A model generated the notes under the pieces. It saw only the letters and a program-made list of their open reading frames with translations, was not told the DNA's origin and ran no database searches. DNA of 64,000 nt from an uncultured Erythrobacter sp. (GTDB lineage: Bacteria; Pseudomonadota; Alphaproteobacteria; Sphingomonadales; Sphingomonadaceae): assembly GCA_947488325.1 (NCBI GenBank), contig CANKYZ010000001.1, positions 496,001 through 560,000 of the forward strand, given 5' to 3'. Positions 1-7,960 of the stretch are shown here, in pieces. A program made the translations under genes and the position numbers. How positions within the stretch are numbered: the first letter of the stretch is position 1; the number at the start of each line of letters is the position of its first letter.

Positions 1-1125
1 ATCATCCATGACAGCGAAGACGGGGTTGATCCCGTTTGCCTTACACAGATCGAAATCGTCCTCGCCGTGATCGGGCGACATATGGACAAGGCCGGTGCCG
101 CTTTCGGTGGTGACGAAAGCGCCTTCGAGAAAGGGGCGAGGCTTGGTGTAGAATTCACTGTCGGGGAACTTGTCCGCCATTGGGTGCTTGGCGAGGGTTC
201 CGGCTAGGTCGGAGCCTTTGAATGATCTTTCGGCCACAAAATCGACTGATGAGTCAAAGGTCTTCACACGTGTCGCAAAATCACCAACTAGTTTGGATGC
301 TATTACGAATATCTTGCCCTTGTTTGACTTTAGAAGGTGATACTCAACATCCGCCCCATAGGCCAATGCTTGGTTCACCGGGATCGTCCAAGGCGTCGTC
401 GTCCAGATCACCGCATGCGCCCCGACCAAATCCGGAATCGGGCTTTCAGTGATCTCAAACGCCACATCAATCTGCGGCGAATCTGTCAGGTCTTCATACT
501 CAACCTCAGCCTCCGCCAGAGCGGTCTTTTCTACCGGCGACCACATGATCGGCTTTGATCCGCGATACAGGTTCCCTGCCTCGGCGAATTTCATCAGCTC
601 AGCGACAATTGTGCCCTCGGCCTGCGAATCCATGGTGAGATAGGGATTGTCCCAATCGCCCATAATGCCCAGCCGTTTCAGCTGCTCGCGCTGTGTATCA
701 ACCCATTGCTGCGCATAGGCGCGGCATTCGGCGCGGAATTCTTTGGCGGGAACTTCGTCTTTGTTGAGCTTTTTCTTGCGATATAGCTCTTCAACCTTCC
801 ATTCGATTGGAAGGCCGTGGCAATCCCAGCCGGGAACATAGGGTGCGTCTTTGCCCATCAGGTTCTGCGTGCGGCACACCATGTCTTTGAGTATGTGGTT
901 CAGCGCATGGCCGATATGCATATCGCCATTAGCATAAGGAGGGCCATCGTGGAGGATGAACTTCTCACGCCCAGCACGCGCCTCACGCAATTGTTTGTAA
1001 AGATCAATCTCGCGCCAGCGTGCCTCAATGCCCGGTTCCTTCTGTGGAAGGCTGGCTTTCATGGGAAACGCAGTCTTCGGCAGGAAGACGGTGTCTTTGA
1101 GGTCGCGTTTGGTGTCGTCAGTCAT
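1..1125 (-). CDS. ileS: Isoleucyl-tRNA synthetase, N-terminal part (cut by window edge)
   Basis: Charges tRNA-Ile with isoleucine in the cytoplasm. The 375 visible residues run from the start codon to the window edge and contain the class I HIGH signature at about residues 70-73 (within PPYANGDMHIGH), then part of the editing domain. The start is the ATG at 1125, which overlaps the ribF stop in an ATGA arrangement and points to translational coupling. It is the last visible gene of the minus-strand core run. The KMSKS motif and tRNA-binding domain lie outside the window. Confidence 0.96.
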   Translation of the reverse strand, partial: MTDDTKRDLKDTVFLPKTAFPMKASLPQKEPGIEARWREIDLYKQLREARAGREKFILHDGPPYANGDMHIGHALNHILKDMVCRTQNLMGKDAPYVPGWDCHGLPIEWKVEELYRKKKLNKDEVPAKEFRAECRAYAQQWVDTQREQLKRLGIMGDWDNPYLTMDSQAEGTIVAELMKFAEAGNLYRGSKPIMWSPVEKTALAEAEVEYEDLTDSPQIDVAFEITESPIPDLVGAHAVIWTTTPWTIPVNQALAYGADVEYHLLKSNKGKIFVIASKLVGDFATRVKTFDSSVDFVAERSFKGSDLAGTLAKHPMADKFPDSEFYTKPRPFLEGAFVTTESGTGLVHMSPDHGEDDFDLCKANGINPVFAVMDD

Positions 1126-2057
1126 ATCGGCTGCGCGCTTAGAAGCGTTCGCGCTTCCTCGCAATCTTTCTCCATCTGCGCCATCAACTCATCGAGGCTG
1201 TCAAACTTCGCCTCACTGCGCAAAAAGTGGTGAAAGGACACTTCGATTTCCTGCCCATACAGGTCGCCGGAAAAATCGAAGAAATAGGGCTCTAACAGTT
1301 CTTTGGGTGGTTCAAACTGCGGGCGGACGCCGATATTTGCCGCGCCTTTCAGCACTTCGCCGGTGGCCAAAATCTTGCCGGTGACTGCGTAAACCCCGTA
1401 TTTGGGGCGCAAATAACTGTCGATCGCGAGGTTCGCGGTCGGGTAGCCGAGTTTGCGACCGTTTTTATCGCCATGTTCGACAATGCCGCGAATGGAGAAG
1501 GCGCGCGTGAGCAGTTCTGCGGCGAGTCGCGGATCGCCTTCGCGCAAAGCATCGCGGATGCGGCTGGACGATACGATGCCGTCCTGCTTTACCGCCTCGA
1601 CCACCCGTGATTTTAGGCCAAGTTTGCTTCCATGTGACCGCAGTAGATCGATATTGCCCTTTGCGCCTTTGCCAAAGGTGAAGTCTGCGCCGGTCACAAT
1701 GCCGTGAACGCCAAATCGTTCAAGCAGGATTTTCGAAATGAAATCCTCCGCGCTTGTCCCTGCCAGATCAGCATCGAAATGGAACACCAACATCGCGGTC
1801 GCGCCAGCATCCAAATACAATTCTTGGCGTTGCTCCAATGTCGTCAGGCGAAACGGCGAGGCGTCCGGTTTGAACAAACGCACCGGATGCGGATCGAATG
1901 TCGCGATAATCGAAGGGCGGCCTTCGTCATGTGCCCATTTGATCGCTTCCCCCGCAACAGCCTGATGCCCGCGATGGAAGCCGTCGAAATTGCCAAGCGC
2001 GATGATCGCGCCGCGCAAGGCTTCGGTCACAGGTTCGCGGTGATCGAGCCAGCGCAT
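1122..2057 (-). CDS. ribF: Bifunctional riboflavin kinase / FAD synthetase
   Basis: Converts riboflavin to FMN and FMN to FAD. The 311-residue protein has the usual family length. The N-terminal nucleotidyltransferase half carries GNFDGFHRGHQ (residues 22-32, HxGH type) and a later SSSRIRDAL motif. The C-terminal flavokinase half carries GYPTANL. The open frame extends upstream to 2156, but the ATG at 2057 is chosen because the protein then begins just before the conserved domain and shares one base with the folA stop (TGATG). Its own stop overlaps the ileS start. Confidence 0.96.
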   Translation of the reverse strand: MRWLDHREPVTEALRGAIIALGNFDGFHRGHQAVAGEAIKWAHDEGRPSIIATFDPHPVRLFKPDASPFRLTTLEQRQELYLDAGATAMLVFHFDADLAGTSAEDFISKILLERFGVHGIVTGADFTFGKGAKGNIDLLRSHGSKLGLKSRVVEAVKQDGIVSSSRIRDALREGDPRLAAELLTRAFSIRGIVEHGDKNGRKLGYPTANLAIDSYLRPKYGVYAVTGKILATGEVLKGAANIGVRPQFEPPKELLEPYFFDFSGDLYGQEIEVSFHHFLRSEAKFDSLDELMAQMEKDCEEARTLLSAQPI

Positions 2058-2578
2058 CAGGTTGCCGGTACCGCATTGTCGCGCAGATAGGTCACGAAGG
2101 AATAGGCCGGCATATCGCCTTCTGCGCCATAATCCTGGCGCGAAGACACTTTCCATTCTCCACTGAGCGGCTTCATAAAGGTGTCACCGAGATAATCCGC
2201 GTGAATTTCGGTCACTTCGATCCTTTGCGCAATTGGGCGGAAGACATCGTAGATCGCTGCGCCGCCGACGACCGTGATTTCTGAGGCATCACCACCTGCT
2301 TCGCCGCGCTTTGCCATGGCCAAGGCTTCTTCGGCAGAATGCGCGATTTCAGCTCCTTCGCTTTCCCATCGCTCCTTCCGTGTCAGGACAATGTGGCGGC
2401 GTCCCGGCAATAGTCCTGGCAGGCTCTCAAATGTCTTGCGCCCCATGATCATCGGCTTGCCCATGGTAAGCGATTTGAATCGTTTGAGATCAGCGGGCAA
2501 ACGCCATGGCAACGTGCCTTCACGGCCAATCGCGCCGTTGGCAGCACGGGCATAGATGAGGGTGATTTCGTGGTTCAC
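2057..2578 (-). CDS. folA: Dihydrofolate reductase
   Basis: Reduces dihydrofolate to tetrahydrofolate with NADPH. The 173-residue protein starts ITLIYARAANGAIG and shows the substrate-binding segment PWRLPADLKRFK and the cofactor segment GRKTFESLPG, all in family order. The ATG at 2578 overlaps the purK stop by four bases (ATGA), so it is probably translated from the same message as purK and ribF. The length is normal and nothing is missing. Confidence 0.95.
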   Translation of the reverse strand: MNHEITLIYARAANGAIGREGTLPWRLPADLKRFKSLTMGKPMIMGRKTFESLPGLLPGRRHIVLTRKERWESEGAEIAHSAEEALAMAKRGEAGGDASEITVVGGAAIYDVFRPIAQRIEVTEIHADYLGDTFMKPLSGEWKVSSRQDYGAEGDMPAYSFVTYLRDNAVPAT

Positions 2579-3672
2579 GAATGCTCGTTTGGAGATTTCT
2601 CATGCGAAACACGGGTAACATGGCCCATTTTGCGGCCGGTGCGGGCTTCGCGTTTGCCATATAGGTGGAGGTGCGGTTCGCCGCTTTCCTCTAGAATTGC
2701 GTGAGCATTCAGCGCATCCTCGCCCACGATATTGCGCATATCGATACTGGCAAAGCGTGTTTCGGTCCCGCCCAATGGGAGGCCACAAATCGCCCGGATG
2801 TGATTTTCAAACTGGCTCGTGGCGGCACCTTCAATGGTCCAATGCCCTGAATTATGGACCCTAGGGGCCATTTCGTTGAACACCGGGCCACTACGCGTCG
2901 CAAAAAATTCCAGGGTAAGCACGCCGACATAGCCGAGCGCATCCGCAGTCTTCTGGGCAATTTTTCGGGCTGCTTCGACCTGACTTTCAACAATGGTATT
3001 TGCCGGAATAACGGATTTCACCAGCATACCGCCATCATGTGTGTTGGCAGAGGAGTCCCAGATGCGCGTTGTTCCGTCGCTTGCCCTTGCAAGGATTACC
3101 GAAAACTCGGTCTCAAAGCTGACCATGCCTTCATAGATGCAAGGGCGCCCGGGGAAGCGTACACCCTCGGCCTCATGCGCGGACGCAATCCACCATTGGC
3201 CTTTTCCATCATAGCCATCGCGCGCGGTTTTCAGAATACCGGGAGCGCCGACACGCTCCAGCGCTCGCGCAAAATCCTCATCGCTTTCAACCCGCATATA
3301 GGGTGCGCAAATTGCGCCAAGCTCTTCGACAAAGCGCTTTTCATTGAGGCGGTCTTGCGCAATTTCGAGCGCTTTGGGCTTCGCGGCAAGGAGGTGGCCG
3401 GGGATGGTCTGAACCGCAGAAAGCGGCACATTCTCAAATTCCCATGTCACCACGTCGCACCTGCTGGCAAACGCCGAGAGCGCGGCAGTATCGCCCCAAC
3501 CATTTTCAAAGAAATCGGCGCAGACATCTGAGGCTACATTATCCCCCGCAGGTGCATAGCCAATGCAGCGATAGCCAAGTTGCGACGCTGCCATAGCGAG
3601 CATCCGGCCCAGCTGACCGCCGCCCAGAATTCCGATTGTTGAACCGGTGGGAAGAGGAGTTCGATCTGCCAT
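2575..3672 (-). CDS. purK: 5-(carboxyamino)imidazole ribonucleotide synthase
   Basis: ATP-grasp enzyme of purine synthesis that carboxylates AIR to N5-CAIR, the substrate of PurE encoded just upstream. The 365-residue protein has the N-terminal GILGGGQLGRM nucleotide-fold motif (about residues 13-23) and an ATP-grasp body with FNEMAPRVHNSGHWT near the metal site. The start at 3672 is preferred over an in-frame ATG at 3720 because it shares one base with the purE stop (TGATG) and begins immediately before the conserved fold. Confidence 0.96.
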   Translation of the reverse strand: MADRTPLPTGSTIGILGGGQLGRMLAMAASQLGYRCIGYAPAGDNVASDVCADFFENGWGDTAALSAFASRCDVVTWEFENVPLSAVQTIPGHLLAAKPKALEIAQDRLNEKRFVEELGAICAPYMRVESDEDFARALERVGAPGILKTARDGYDGKGQWWIASAHEAEGVRFPGRPCIYEGMVSFETEFSVILARASDGTTRIWDSSANTHDGGMLVKSVIPANTIVESQVEAARKIAQKTADALGYVGVLTLEFFATRSGPVFNEMAPRVHNSGHWTIEGAATSQFENHIRAICGLPLGGTETRFASIDMRNIVGEDALNAHAILEESGEPHLHLYGKREARTGRKMGHVTRVSHEKSPNEHS

Positions 3673-4154
3673 CAATCGACCGGAGTCTCTCCCACATCGC
3701 CAGTGCGCGCAGCGCGCCAATCCTGAAGCCGTTCTGACAAATCCTCATCTGACAGCGCAAGAATCGCCGCTGCCATCAGTGCCGCGTTCTTTGCCCCCGC
3801 ATCGCCAATCGCGAGTGTTCCAACAGGAATACCTGCAGGCATTTGGACGATAGATAACAAGCTATCCATGCCCGAAAGCGCTTTTGATTGAACTGGAACG
3901 CCTAGCACGGGAAGATGTGTCATCGCAGCGATCATGCCAGGCAGATGCGCCGCACCGCCCGCGCCTGCAATAATGACGTCAAAGCCTTCGCCCTCTGCGC
4001 CTTTCGCAAACGCGCTAAGTCTATCAGGCGTCCGATGTGCAGAAACAATGCGCGCTTCGTGCTCCACTTCGAGTTCTTGGAGAATCTCGGTGGCGAGGCG
4101 CATGGTTGGCCAGTCTGATTGGCTGCCCATGACAATGGCTACTTTTCCGCCCAT
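3672..4154 (-). CDS. purE: N5-carboxyaminoimidazole ribonucleotide mutase
   Basis: Isomerises N5-CAIR to CAIR in purine synthesis, acting directly after PurK. The 160-residue class I PurE shows GSQSDWPTM near the N terminus and the SAHRTP segment with the catalytic histidine, then [12 protein letters not shown]. It lies between gpmA (8 bases upstream) and purK (one-base overlap), the usual purE-purK pairing. Confidence 0.96.
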   Translation of the reverse strand: MGGKVAIVMGSQSDWPTMRLATEILQELEVEHEARIVSAHRTPDRLSAFAKGAEGEGFDVIIAGAGGAAHLPGMIAAMTHLPVLGVPVQSKALSGMDSLLSIVQMPAGIPVGTLAIGDAGAKNAALMAAAILALSDEDLSERLQDWRAARTGDVGETPVD

Positions 4155-4162
4155 GCGTATCC

Positions 4163-4849
4163 TCAGCTGTCTTTCAGATAGTACCGTTCACCTGGCACCA
4201 TATTATTGTCAAAGTCATAGATGATTGGTTGGCCGGTGGGAATCTCCAACCCGGTAATGTCCTCATCCGAAATCTGGGAAAGGTGCTTCACAAGCGCCCT
4301 CAAGGAATTTCCATGAGCTGAGATGATCACAGTTTCGCCGCTAGCGAGCACTGGCAAAATGTCGCTTACCCAATAGGGAAGCACACGTTCAATCGTCAGT
4401 TTTAGGCTTTCCGTATTGGGGACCTCGATCCCATCATAACGCGGATCGGCGCTGGGATCATATTCACTGCCCGCCTCCATCGGCGGCGGCGGCGTGTCAA
4501 AACTGCGGCGCCAGATATGGACTTGGGCCTCCCCATGCTTTTCACGGGTCTCTTGTTTGTTGAGCCCGGTTAACCCGCCATAATGCCGTTCATTCAAACG
4601 CCAGTCTTTCGTTACTGGCAACCAAAGGCGCTTCATCTCTTCCAGCGCAAGATTGAGCGTCTTGATCGCGCGTGTTTGCAGGCTTGTGAAACAGGTTGTG
4701 GGCAGCACGCGCTTTTCCACCATCAAGGCGCCAGCGGCTTTCGCCTCGGCTGTGCCTTTGTCGGTCAGGTCAACGTCCCACCAACCAGTAAAGCGGTTTT
4801 CGAGGTTCCACTGGCTTTGACCGTGGCGCACTAGGATCAATTTAGGCAC
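4163..4849 (-). CDS. gpmA: 2,3-bisphosphoglycerate-dependent phosphoglycerate mutase
   Basis: Interconverts 2- and 3-phosphoglycerate in glycolysis. The 228-residue protein opens with [12 protein letters not shown], whose histidine takes the phosphate, followed by [15 protein letters not shown] and a second catalytic region at [15 protein letters not shown]. The start codon is GTG (4849), with AGGAG about 11 bases upstream. It sits eight bases ahead of purE on the same strand. Confidence 0.94.
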   Translation of the reverse strand: MPKLILVRHGQSQWNLENRFTGWWDVDLTDKGTAEAKAAGALMVEKRVLPTTCFTSLQTRAIKTLNLALEEMKRLWLPVTKDWRLNERHYGGLTGLNKQETREKHGEAQVHIWRRSFDTPPPPMEAGSEYDPSADPRYDGIEVPNTESLKLTIERVLPYWVSDILPVLASGETVIISAHGNSLRALVKHLSQISDEDITGLEIPTGQPIIYDFDNNMVPGERYYLKDS

Positions 4850-4887
4850 GGGAGAATTCGCTCCTGCTGTAGGGGGAGCAGAGTGGG

Positions 4888-5067
4888 TTAGCTTTGGCCA
4901 TCGTCTTTGGGAACCCCGCTTTGCTTCGAATCGCTCGCTTGTGAGCGGCTTTGCGCTTTTCTGCGCCTCAAATTTTCGCGCAGTTTTGCTGCCAGGCGCT
5001 CTTCACGCGACAGATTTGTGCTAGCCATACCGTTTCCGGCCACTTTCTTGTTTGTCTCTTCACTCAC
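4888..5067 (-). CDS. Small basic conserved-looking protein of unknown function
   Basis: A 59-residue hydrophilic protein with a charged, probably helical core (SREERLAAKLRENLRRRKAQ) and no cysteines or membrane segment. I chose the GTG at 5067 because AAGGGG lies six bases upstream; an internal ATG at 5028 would give 46 residues and is the alternative. It lies 38 bases ahead of gpmA on the same strand and is probably co-transcribed. I recall similar short proteins in sphingomonads, but no function is known to me. Confidence 0.65.
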   Translation of the reverse strand: MSEETNKKVAGNGMASTNLSREERLAAKLRENLRRRKAQSRSQASDSKQSGVPKDDGQS

Positions 5068-5083
5068 GTGAAACCCCTTGCCG

Positions 5084-6790
5084 CTAAGTGCGAGTTTCTT
5101 CAAGCAGGGCTTCAAGCTTGGCTTGACAAGAGAGACGCACCCAACGATAGGCGCGCGTCTTGAACAGGAGCCGCGGTAGCTCAGTGGTAGAGCGCGTCAT
5201 TGGTAATGACGAGGCCGAGAGTTCAATTCTCTCTCGTGGCACCATTTCTGTTTTTTGACCCGAAAACCCCGCTAGTGCCTTGAAAGGCATGGCAAATTCG
5301 GTGTTCAATAAGCCCTCTTTCCTATTGAATGACATTGGCCCTGTAACAGCCAGTTTGAGCACCGTGCGGCGCAGTCCGTAATGCCCCGAATCCCACAGTT
5401 TTCTGGGATTTTCGAGAAATTGCAGCGAGAGTTCAATAAGTTCTCTGTAGCCCCTCGCTTTGGGCGGCTTCTTGTCCGCCTTTTCAGCCAGCACGAGCTT
5501 TTGCATTTCAAGCGATGCAATTCGCTTCTCATACGCGGTGATAACGCGAGAGCTCGTAGCTTCGACAGCACGTGCAACAAGGGCTTCCAACTCTTTATCG
5601 AGTGTTCGAACTTGGTCTCGAATTGACTCGCGCTGTGCCCCAGCCTGCGCAAGACGAGCACTCCACAGGTCATCGAACATCATTCTGGCAAGCTCAAAGA
5701 GCTCTTTTGTAGGTGTGAGCTGCGTCAGCAATTCCGCAAACGGTCCCTCGACCTTTTGACGCGGGATTGAGACGTTGCGCTCACTGCACGTGGTATTCTG
5801 ACACCGATAATAGGCGTAATGCTTGTATTTCCCCTTCGACCACGCGGCAGTCAGTAGGTCTCCGCATTCCGAGCAAGCCACCGCTCCGCGCAATGGGAAG
5901 TCTTCATTCAAGTCTTTGCGCATAGGCGCATAGGTGCGCTGATTGGCCTTGGCTTGAATGCGTTGGAAGGTTTCAAAACTGATGATCGGTTCGTGCTTCG
6001 CTTTGCGCAAAGGCACGCCCCAGCTAACCGCTTCGAGATAGCCGGCATAGAGCTTTTGCTTAAACATGCGCGGCACAGTTTGCTTGTGCAGTTCACCATT
6101 GGCTTTTTCGCCTGGGAACTCTGGCTGACGCTCTAAAAAACGCCGCACTTCAGTCGCCGATGAAAAGCGACCGTTTGCATATCCTTCAAGTGCTTCCTGA
6201 ACGATAGATGCGATGGGTTCGTCGCGAACCAACTCTTTGCCACCGCCCTTCGCGCGGACATATCTGTATCCACGAGGCGCGCGCCGTGTCCAATATCCCT
6301 GTTCGAGCCGCGCTTTGGTTTTGTCGTAAGACTGGCGCTTGTTTTGCTCGCGTTCCAATTGTGCTTGAGCAGCGAAGATAATCTCGGTGAAGCGGCCTTC
6401 TGGCGTGTCTTCTGTGTTCAGGTTGAGGAATTGAATGAGCGCTCCACGCTCGGCAAATTCGCGGCGTAGGCGCAAGTGCATTTCGGTTAGTCTGGCAAAA
6501 CGCTTGTGATCATCGAAGATCACTACATACCGTTTCTGGCTCAGGCGCTGGCTATCAAGATAGCACAGAATTTCATGCATGGCCGGGCGGTCGAATATGT
6601 CGTTCTTTCCGCCGGAGACGACATCGAGAAAAACTTTTTCGACTGGAATGCCCTGTGCCTCGGCGTGCTGGCGACCCCGATGCTCTTGGCTCTGCAAGCC
6701 GCTACCTTCGAGCTGCTTTCGGTCAGAGACGCGCGCATAAATCAACGCGACGACTTGGGCGGTGCTTTGTCTTGCTAAAGTGTCCTCCAT
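5084..6790 (-). CDS. Large serine recombinase (element integrase)
   Basis: Catalyses site-specific integration and excision. The N-terminal resolvase domain has ALIYARVSDRKQ with catalytic Ser22. It is followed by a recombinase domain (RRAPRGYRYV), a zinc-ribbon region with CSEC near residue 305 and CQNTTC near residue 327, and a long coiled-coil-like stretch. The start at 6790 is chosen because TGAGGT lies six bases upstream; an in-frame ATG at 6865 would overlap the preceding gene. The integrated gene gives 568 residues, but the last 50 are read antisense through tRNA-Thr and its flank. In the excised circle the frame would continue into 29358-29230 instead, giving 555 residues and an ATGA overlap with mobC. 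Confidence 0.93.
   Translation of the reverse strand: MEDTLARQSTAQVVALIYARVSDRKQLEGSGLQSQEHRGRQHAEAQGIPVEKVFLDVVSGGKNDIFDRPAMHEILCYLDSQRLSQKRYVVIFDDHKRFARLTEMHLRLRREFAERGALIQFLNLNTEDTPEGRFTEIIFAAQAQLEREQNKRQSYDKTKARLEQGYWTRRAPRGYRYVRAKGGGKELVRDEPIASIVQEALEGYANGRFSSATEVRRFLERQPEFPGEKANGELHKQTVPRMFKQKLYAGYLEAVSWGVPLRKAKHEPIISFETFQRIQAKANQRTYAPMRKDLNEDFPLRGAVACSECGDLLTAAWSKGKYKHYAYYRCQNTTCSERNVSIPRQKVEGPFAELLTQLTPTKELFELARMMFDDLWSARLAQAGAQRESIRDQVRTLDKELEALVARAVEATSSRVITAYEKRIASLEMQKLVLAEKADKKPPKARGYRELIELSLQFLENPRKLWDSGHYGLRRTVLKLAVTGPMSFNRKEGLLNTEFAMPFKALAGFSGQKTEMVPRERIELSASSLPMTRSTTELPRLLFKTRAYRWVRLSCQAKLEALLEETRT
5123..5151 (+). promoter_or_regulatory. Candidate promoter of tRNA-Thr
   Basis: A perfect -35 TTGACA (5123-5128) is followed after 17 bases by GATAGG (5146-5151), a weak -10 match, placing transcription start about ten bases before the mature tRNA. 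Spacing and position fit a tRNA promoter. The recombinase reading frame from the opposite strand ends inside this region. Confidence 0.5.
5170..5244 (+). tRNA. tRNA-Thr (anticodon GGT), 3' end used as attachment site
   Basis: The acceptor strand GCCGCGG pairs with the 3' TCGTGGC (with G-T pairs). The anticodon stem CGTCA/TGACG encloses the loop TTGGTAA, giving anticodon GGT (threonine). The T-arm contains GTTCAATTC, and the discriminator A and CCA are encoded. The last bases (from 5238) form the left copy of the element's direct repeat, so the mature tRNA is intact after integration. Confidence 0.95.
5238..5252. repeat. Left attachment repeat (tRNA side) of the integrated element
   Basis: The 15-bp sequence GGCACCATTTCTGTT occurs here, over the last bases of tRNA-Thr and just beyond, and again in the same orientation at 29345-29359. 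The flanking bases differ on both sides of the pair. A recombinase gene reading toward this point and mobilization genes at the other end support the two copies being the junctions of one integration event. Confidence 0.88.
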
Positions 6791-6797
6791 GGCGACC

Positions 6798-7175
6798 TCA
6801 CGTGGTTGAATTGCATTCGCTGCTTCGAGCAAAAGTTTGGTTGAGACTCTCATCTTTTGAGACAATCGATTTTATCACATTGCCGAGGGATTGGTCGGCT
6901 TGATTGATCTCTTGCTCGGTTTGCCCACAAGCAATGTGCTCGCTGCTAACGTGCTGCACAGGATTGAGGTCAAATCCGATATCCACGAAGGCAAACATGA
7001 TCTTGTAGAGCGCCTCGATAAGCTCGCGCTGTTCGCTCTCGCTCATGTCGAAATGCTTTGTGCATTCGAAATACTTCTCGAAGTCAATTTCGACCGTTGG
7101 CTTGTTTGCAACCTCGGAGGAGGCCTGACCTTTTCCGAAGTTGTCTGCGATATGTGTTTTGTCTTTGATCGACAC
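6798..7175 (-). CDS. Unknown 125-residue protein ahead of the recombinase
   Basis: Acidic soluble protein with no family I recognise. The start is GTG at 7175, supported by a strong AAAGGAGGTC site eight bases before it. The central part (SESEQRELIEALYKIMFAFV) looks helical. It ends seven bases before the recombinase start and was probably translated with it, so a role in recombination directionality or its regulation is possible but only inferred from position. Confidence 0.75.
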   Translation of the reverse strand: MSIKDKTHIADNFGKGQASSEVANKPTVEIDFEKYFECTKHFDMSESEQRELIEALYKIMFAFVDIGFDLNPVQHVSSEHIACGQTEQEINQADQSLGNVIKSIVSKDESLNQTFARSSECNSTT

Positions 7176-7216
7176 GATCTGACCTCCTTTCTTGGGTGAG
7201 ATGTCGGACCGCTTAA

Positions 7217-7585
7217 CTATGGCTGACGGTCTAAGTTTTGTTGTTGGCTTTGTGCTGTTTGCTGGCGCGACTGGCGGAATTCTTCGCGACCGTCAGAGAT
7301 GCGGCTTTGCTCGTCTGATTGCTGCTGACTCTGATCGCGATCAGTCTTTTTGAGCTGGCGGATCGTGTTACGGGCACGCGGGGTGAGGCTTGGCAAGCGC
7401 AGCAAATCATCATCACGTAAGTTACGGCTTTCCCGCACCTCGCCTGATTCCTTGTCGGTGTAGATATATCCTACCGTGCTTGTGTAACGCGGCGATCCGT
7501 CCTGAGCAGCATTGCGCCACACTTTGATAAAAGTTGATCCATCAAAATGAGCTTTTGCGGGTGCACTTTTCCTATTGGTCGACAT
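7217..7585 (-). CDS. Unknown 122-residue protein with Gln-rich tail
   Basis: The first half is an ordered-looking segment (STFIKVWRNAAQDGSPRYTS, then GYIYTDKESGEVRES). The second half is low complexity and rich in Q, S, R and D, probably disordered. AAGGAGG precedes the ATG at 7585. It lies in the minus-strand run between the coupling protein and the recombinase, so it may belong to the mobilization module. No function is recognised. Confidence 0.72.
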   Translation of the reverse strand: MSTNRKSAPAKAHFDGSTFIKVWRNAAQDGSPRYTSTVGYIYTDKESGEVRESRNLRDDDLLRLPSLTPRARNTIRQLKKTDRDQSQQQSDEQSRISDGREEFRQSRQQTAQSQQQNLDRQP

Positions 7586-7697
7586 GATACATGCCTCCTT
7601 TCGTTGGTTCGAAGTTGTCTGAAAGTAGTCTCGCTATGAAATCATAAACATGAGAACATAACAAGAACATATTTTCTTGATGTTTACTGCATCCACA

Positions 7698-7937
7698 TCA
7701 GAAACGCGGTTTCAAAGTTGGTGCAGGAGCGCGGCGTTTCCGTGAAGGTTTGGTCTGCGCGCTATGTTCGCCGTCATCTTGGTCGCCATCACGAGTTTGC
7801 CCTCGCGAATGCTCACGTATGTAAGGCGAGCAACGCACACGCTTGAACTCATCGCGAGACATCTCGCCGTTCTTGTGCATGTCTGGCGTTCCGCCAGGAA
7901 GCGTCGCGCGGTAACTGTAAGAGGTGCGGTCATTCAT
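7698..7937 (-). CDS. Small basic unknown protein in the mobilization run
   Basis: A 79-residue hydrophilic protein beginning with the ATG at 7937, with GGAG seven bases upstream. The tail is Arg/Lys/Pro rich (PSRKRRAPAPTLKPRF), the rest charged, with no membrane segment. It starts 23 bases after the coupling protein gene ends and is probably co-transcribed with it. No family recognised. Confidence 0.65.
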   Translation of the reverse strand: MNDRTSYSYRATLPGGTPDMHKNGEMSRDEFKRVRCSPYIREHSRGQTRDGDQDDGEHSAQTKPSRKRRAPAPTLKPRF

Positions 7938-7960
7938 GAGGTATCTCCAATCCTAAGCAA

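Noticed and set aside
5084-5244. The recombinase C terminus reading RERIELSASSLPMTRSTTEL as a conserved protein domain
   Set aside because: It is the antisense translation of tRNA-Thr, a common spurious match in databases, not selected protein sequence.
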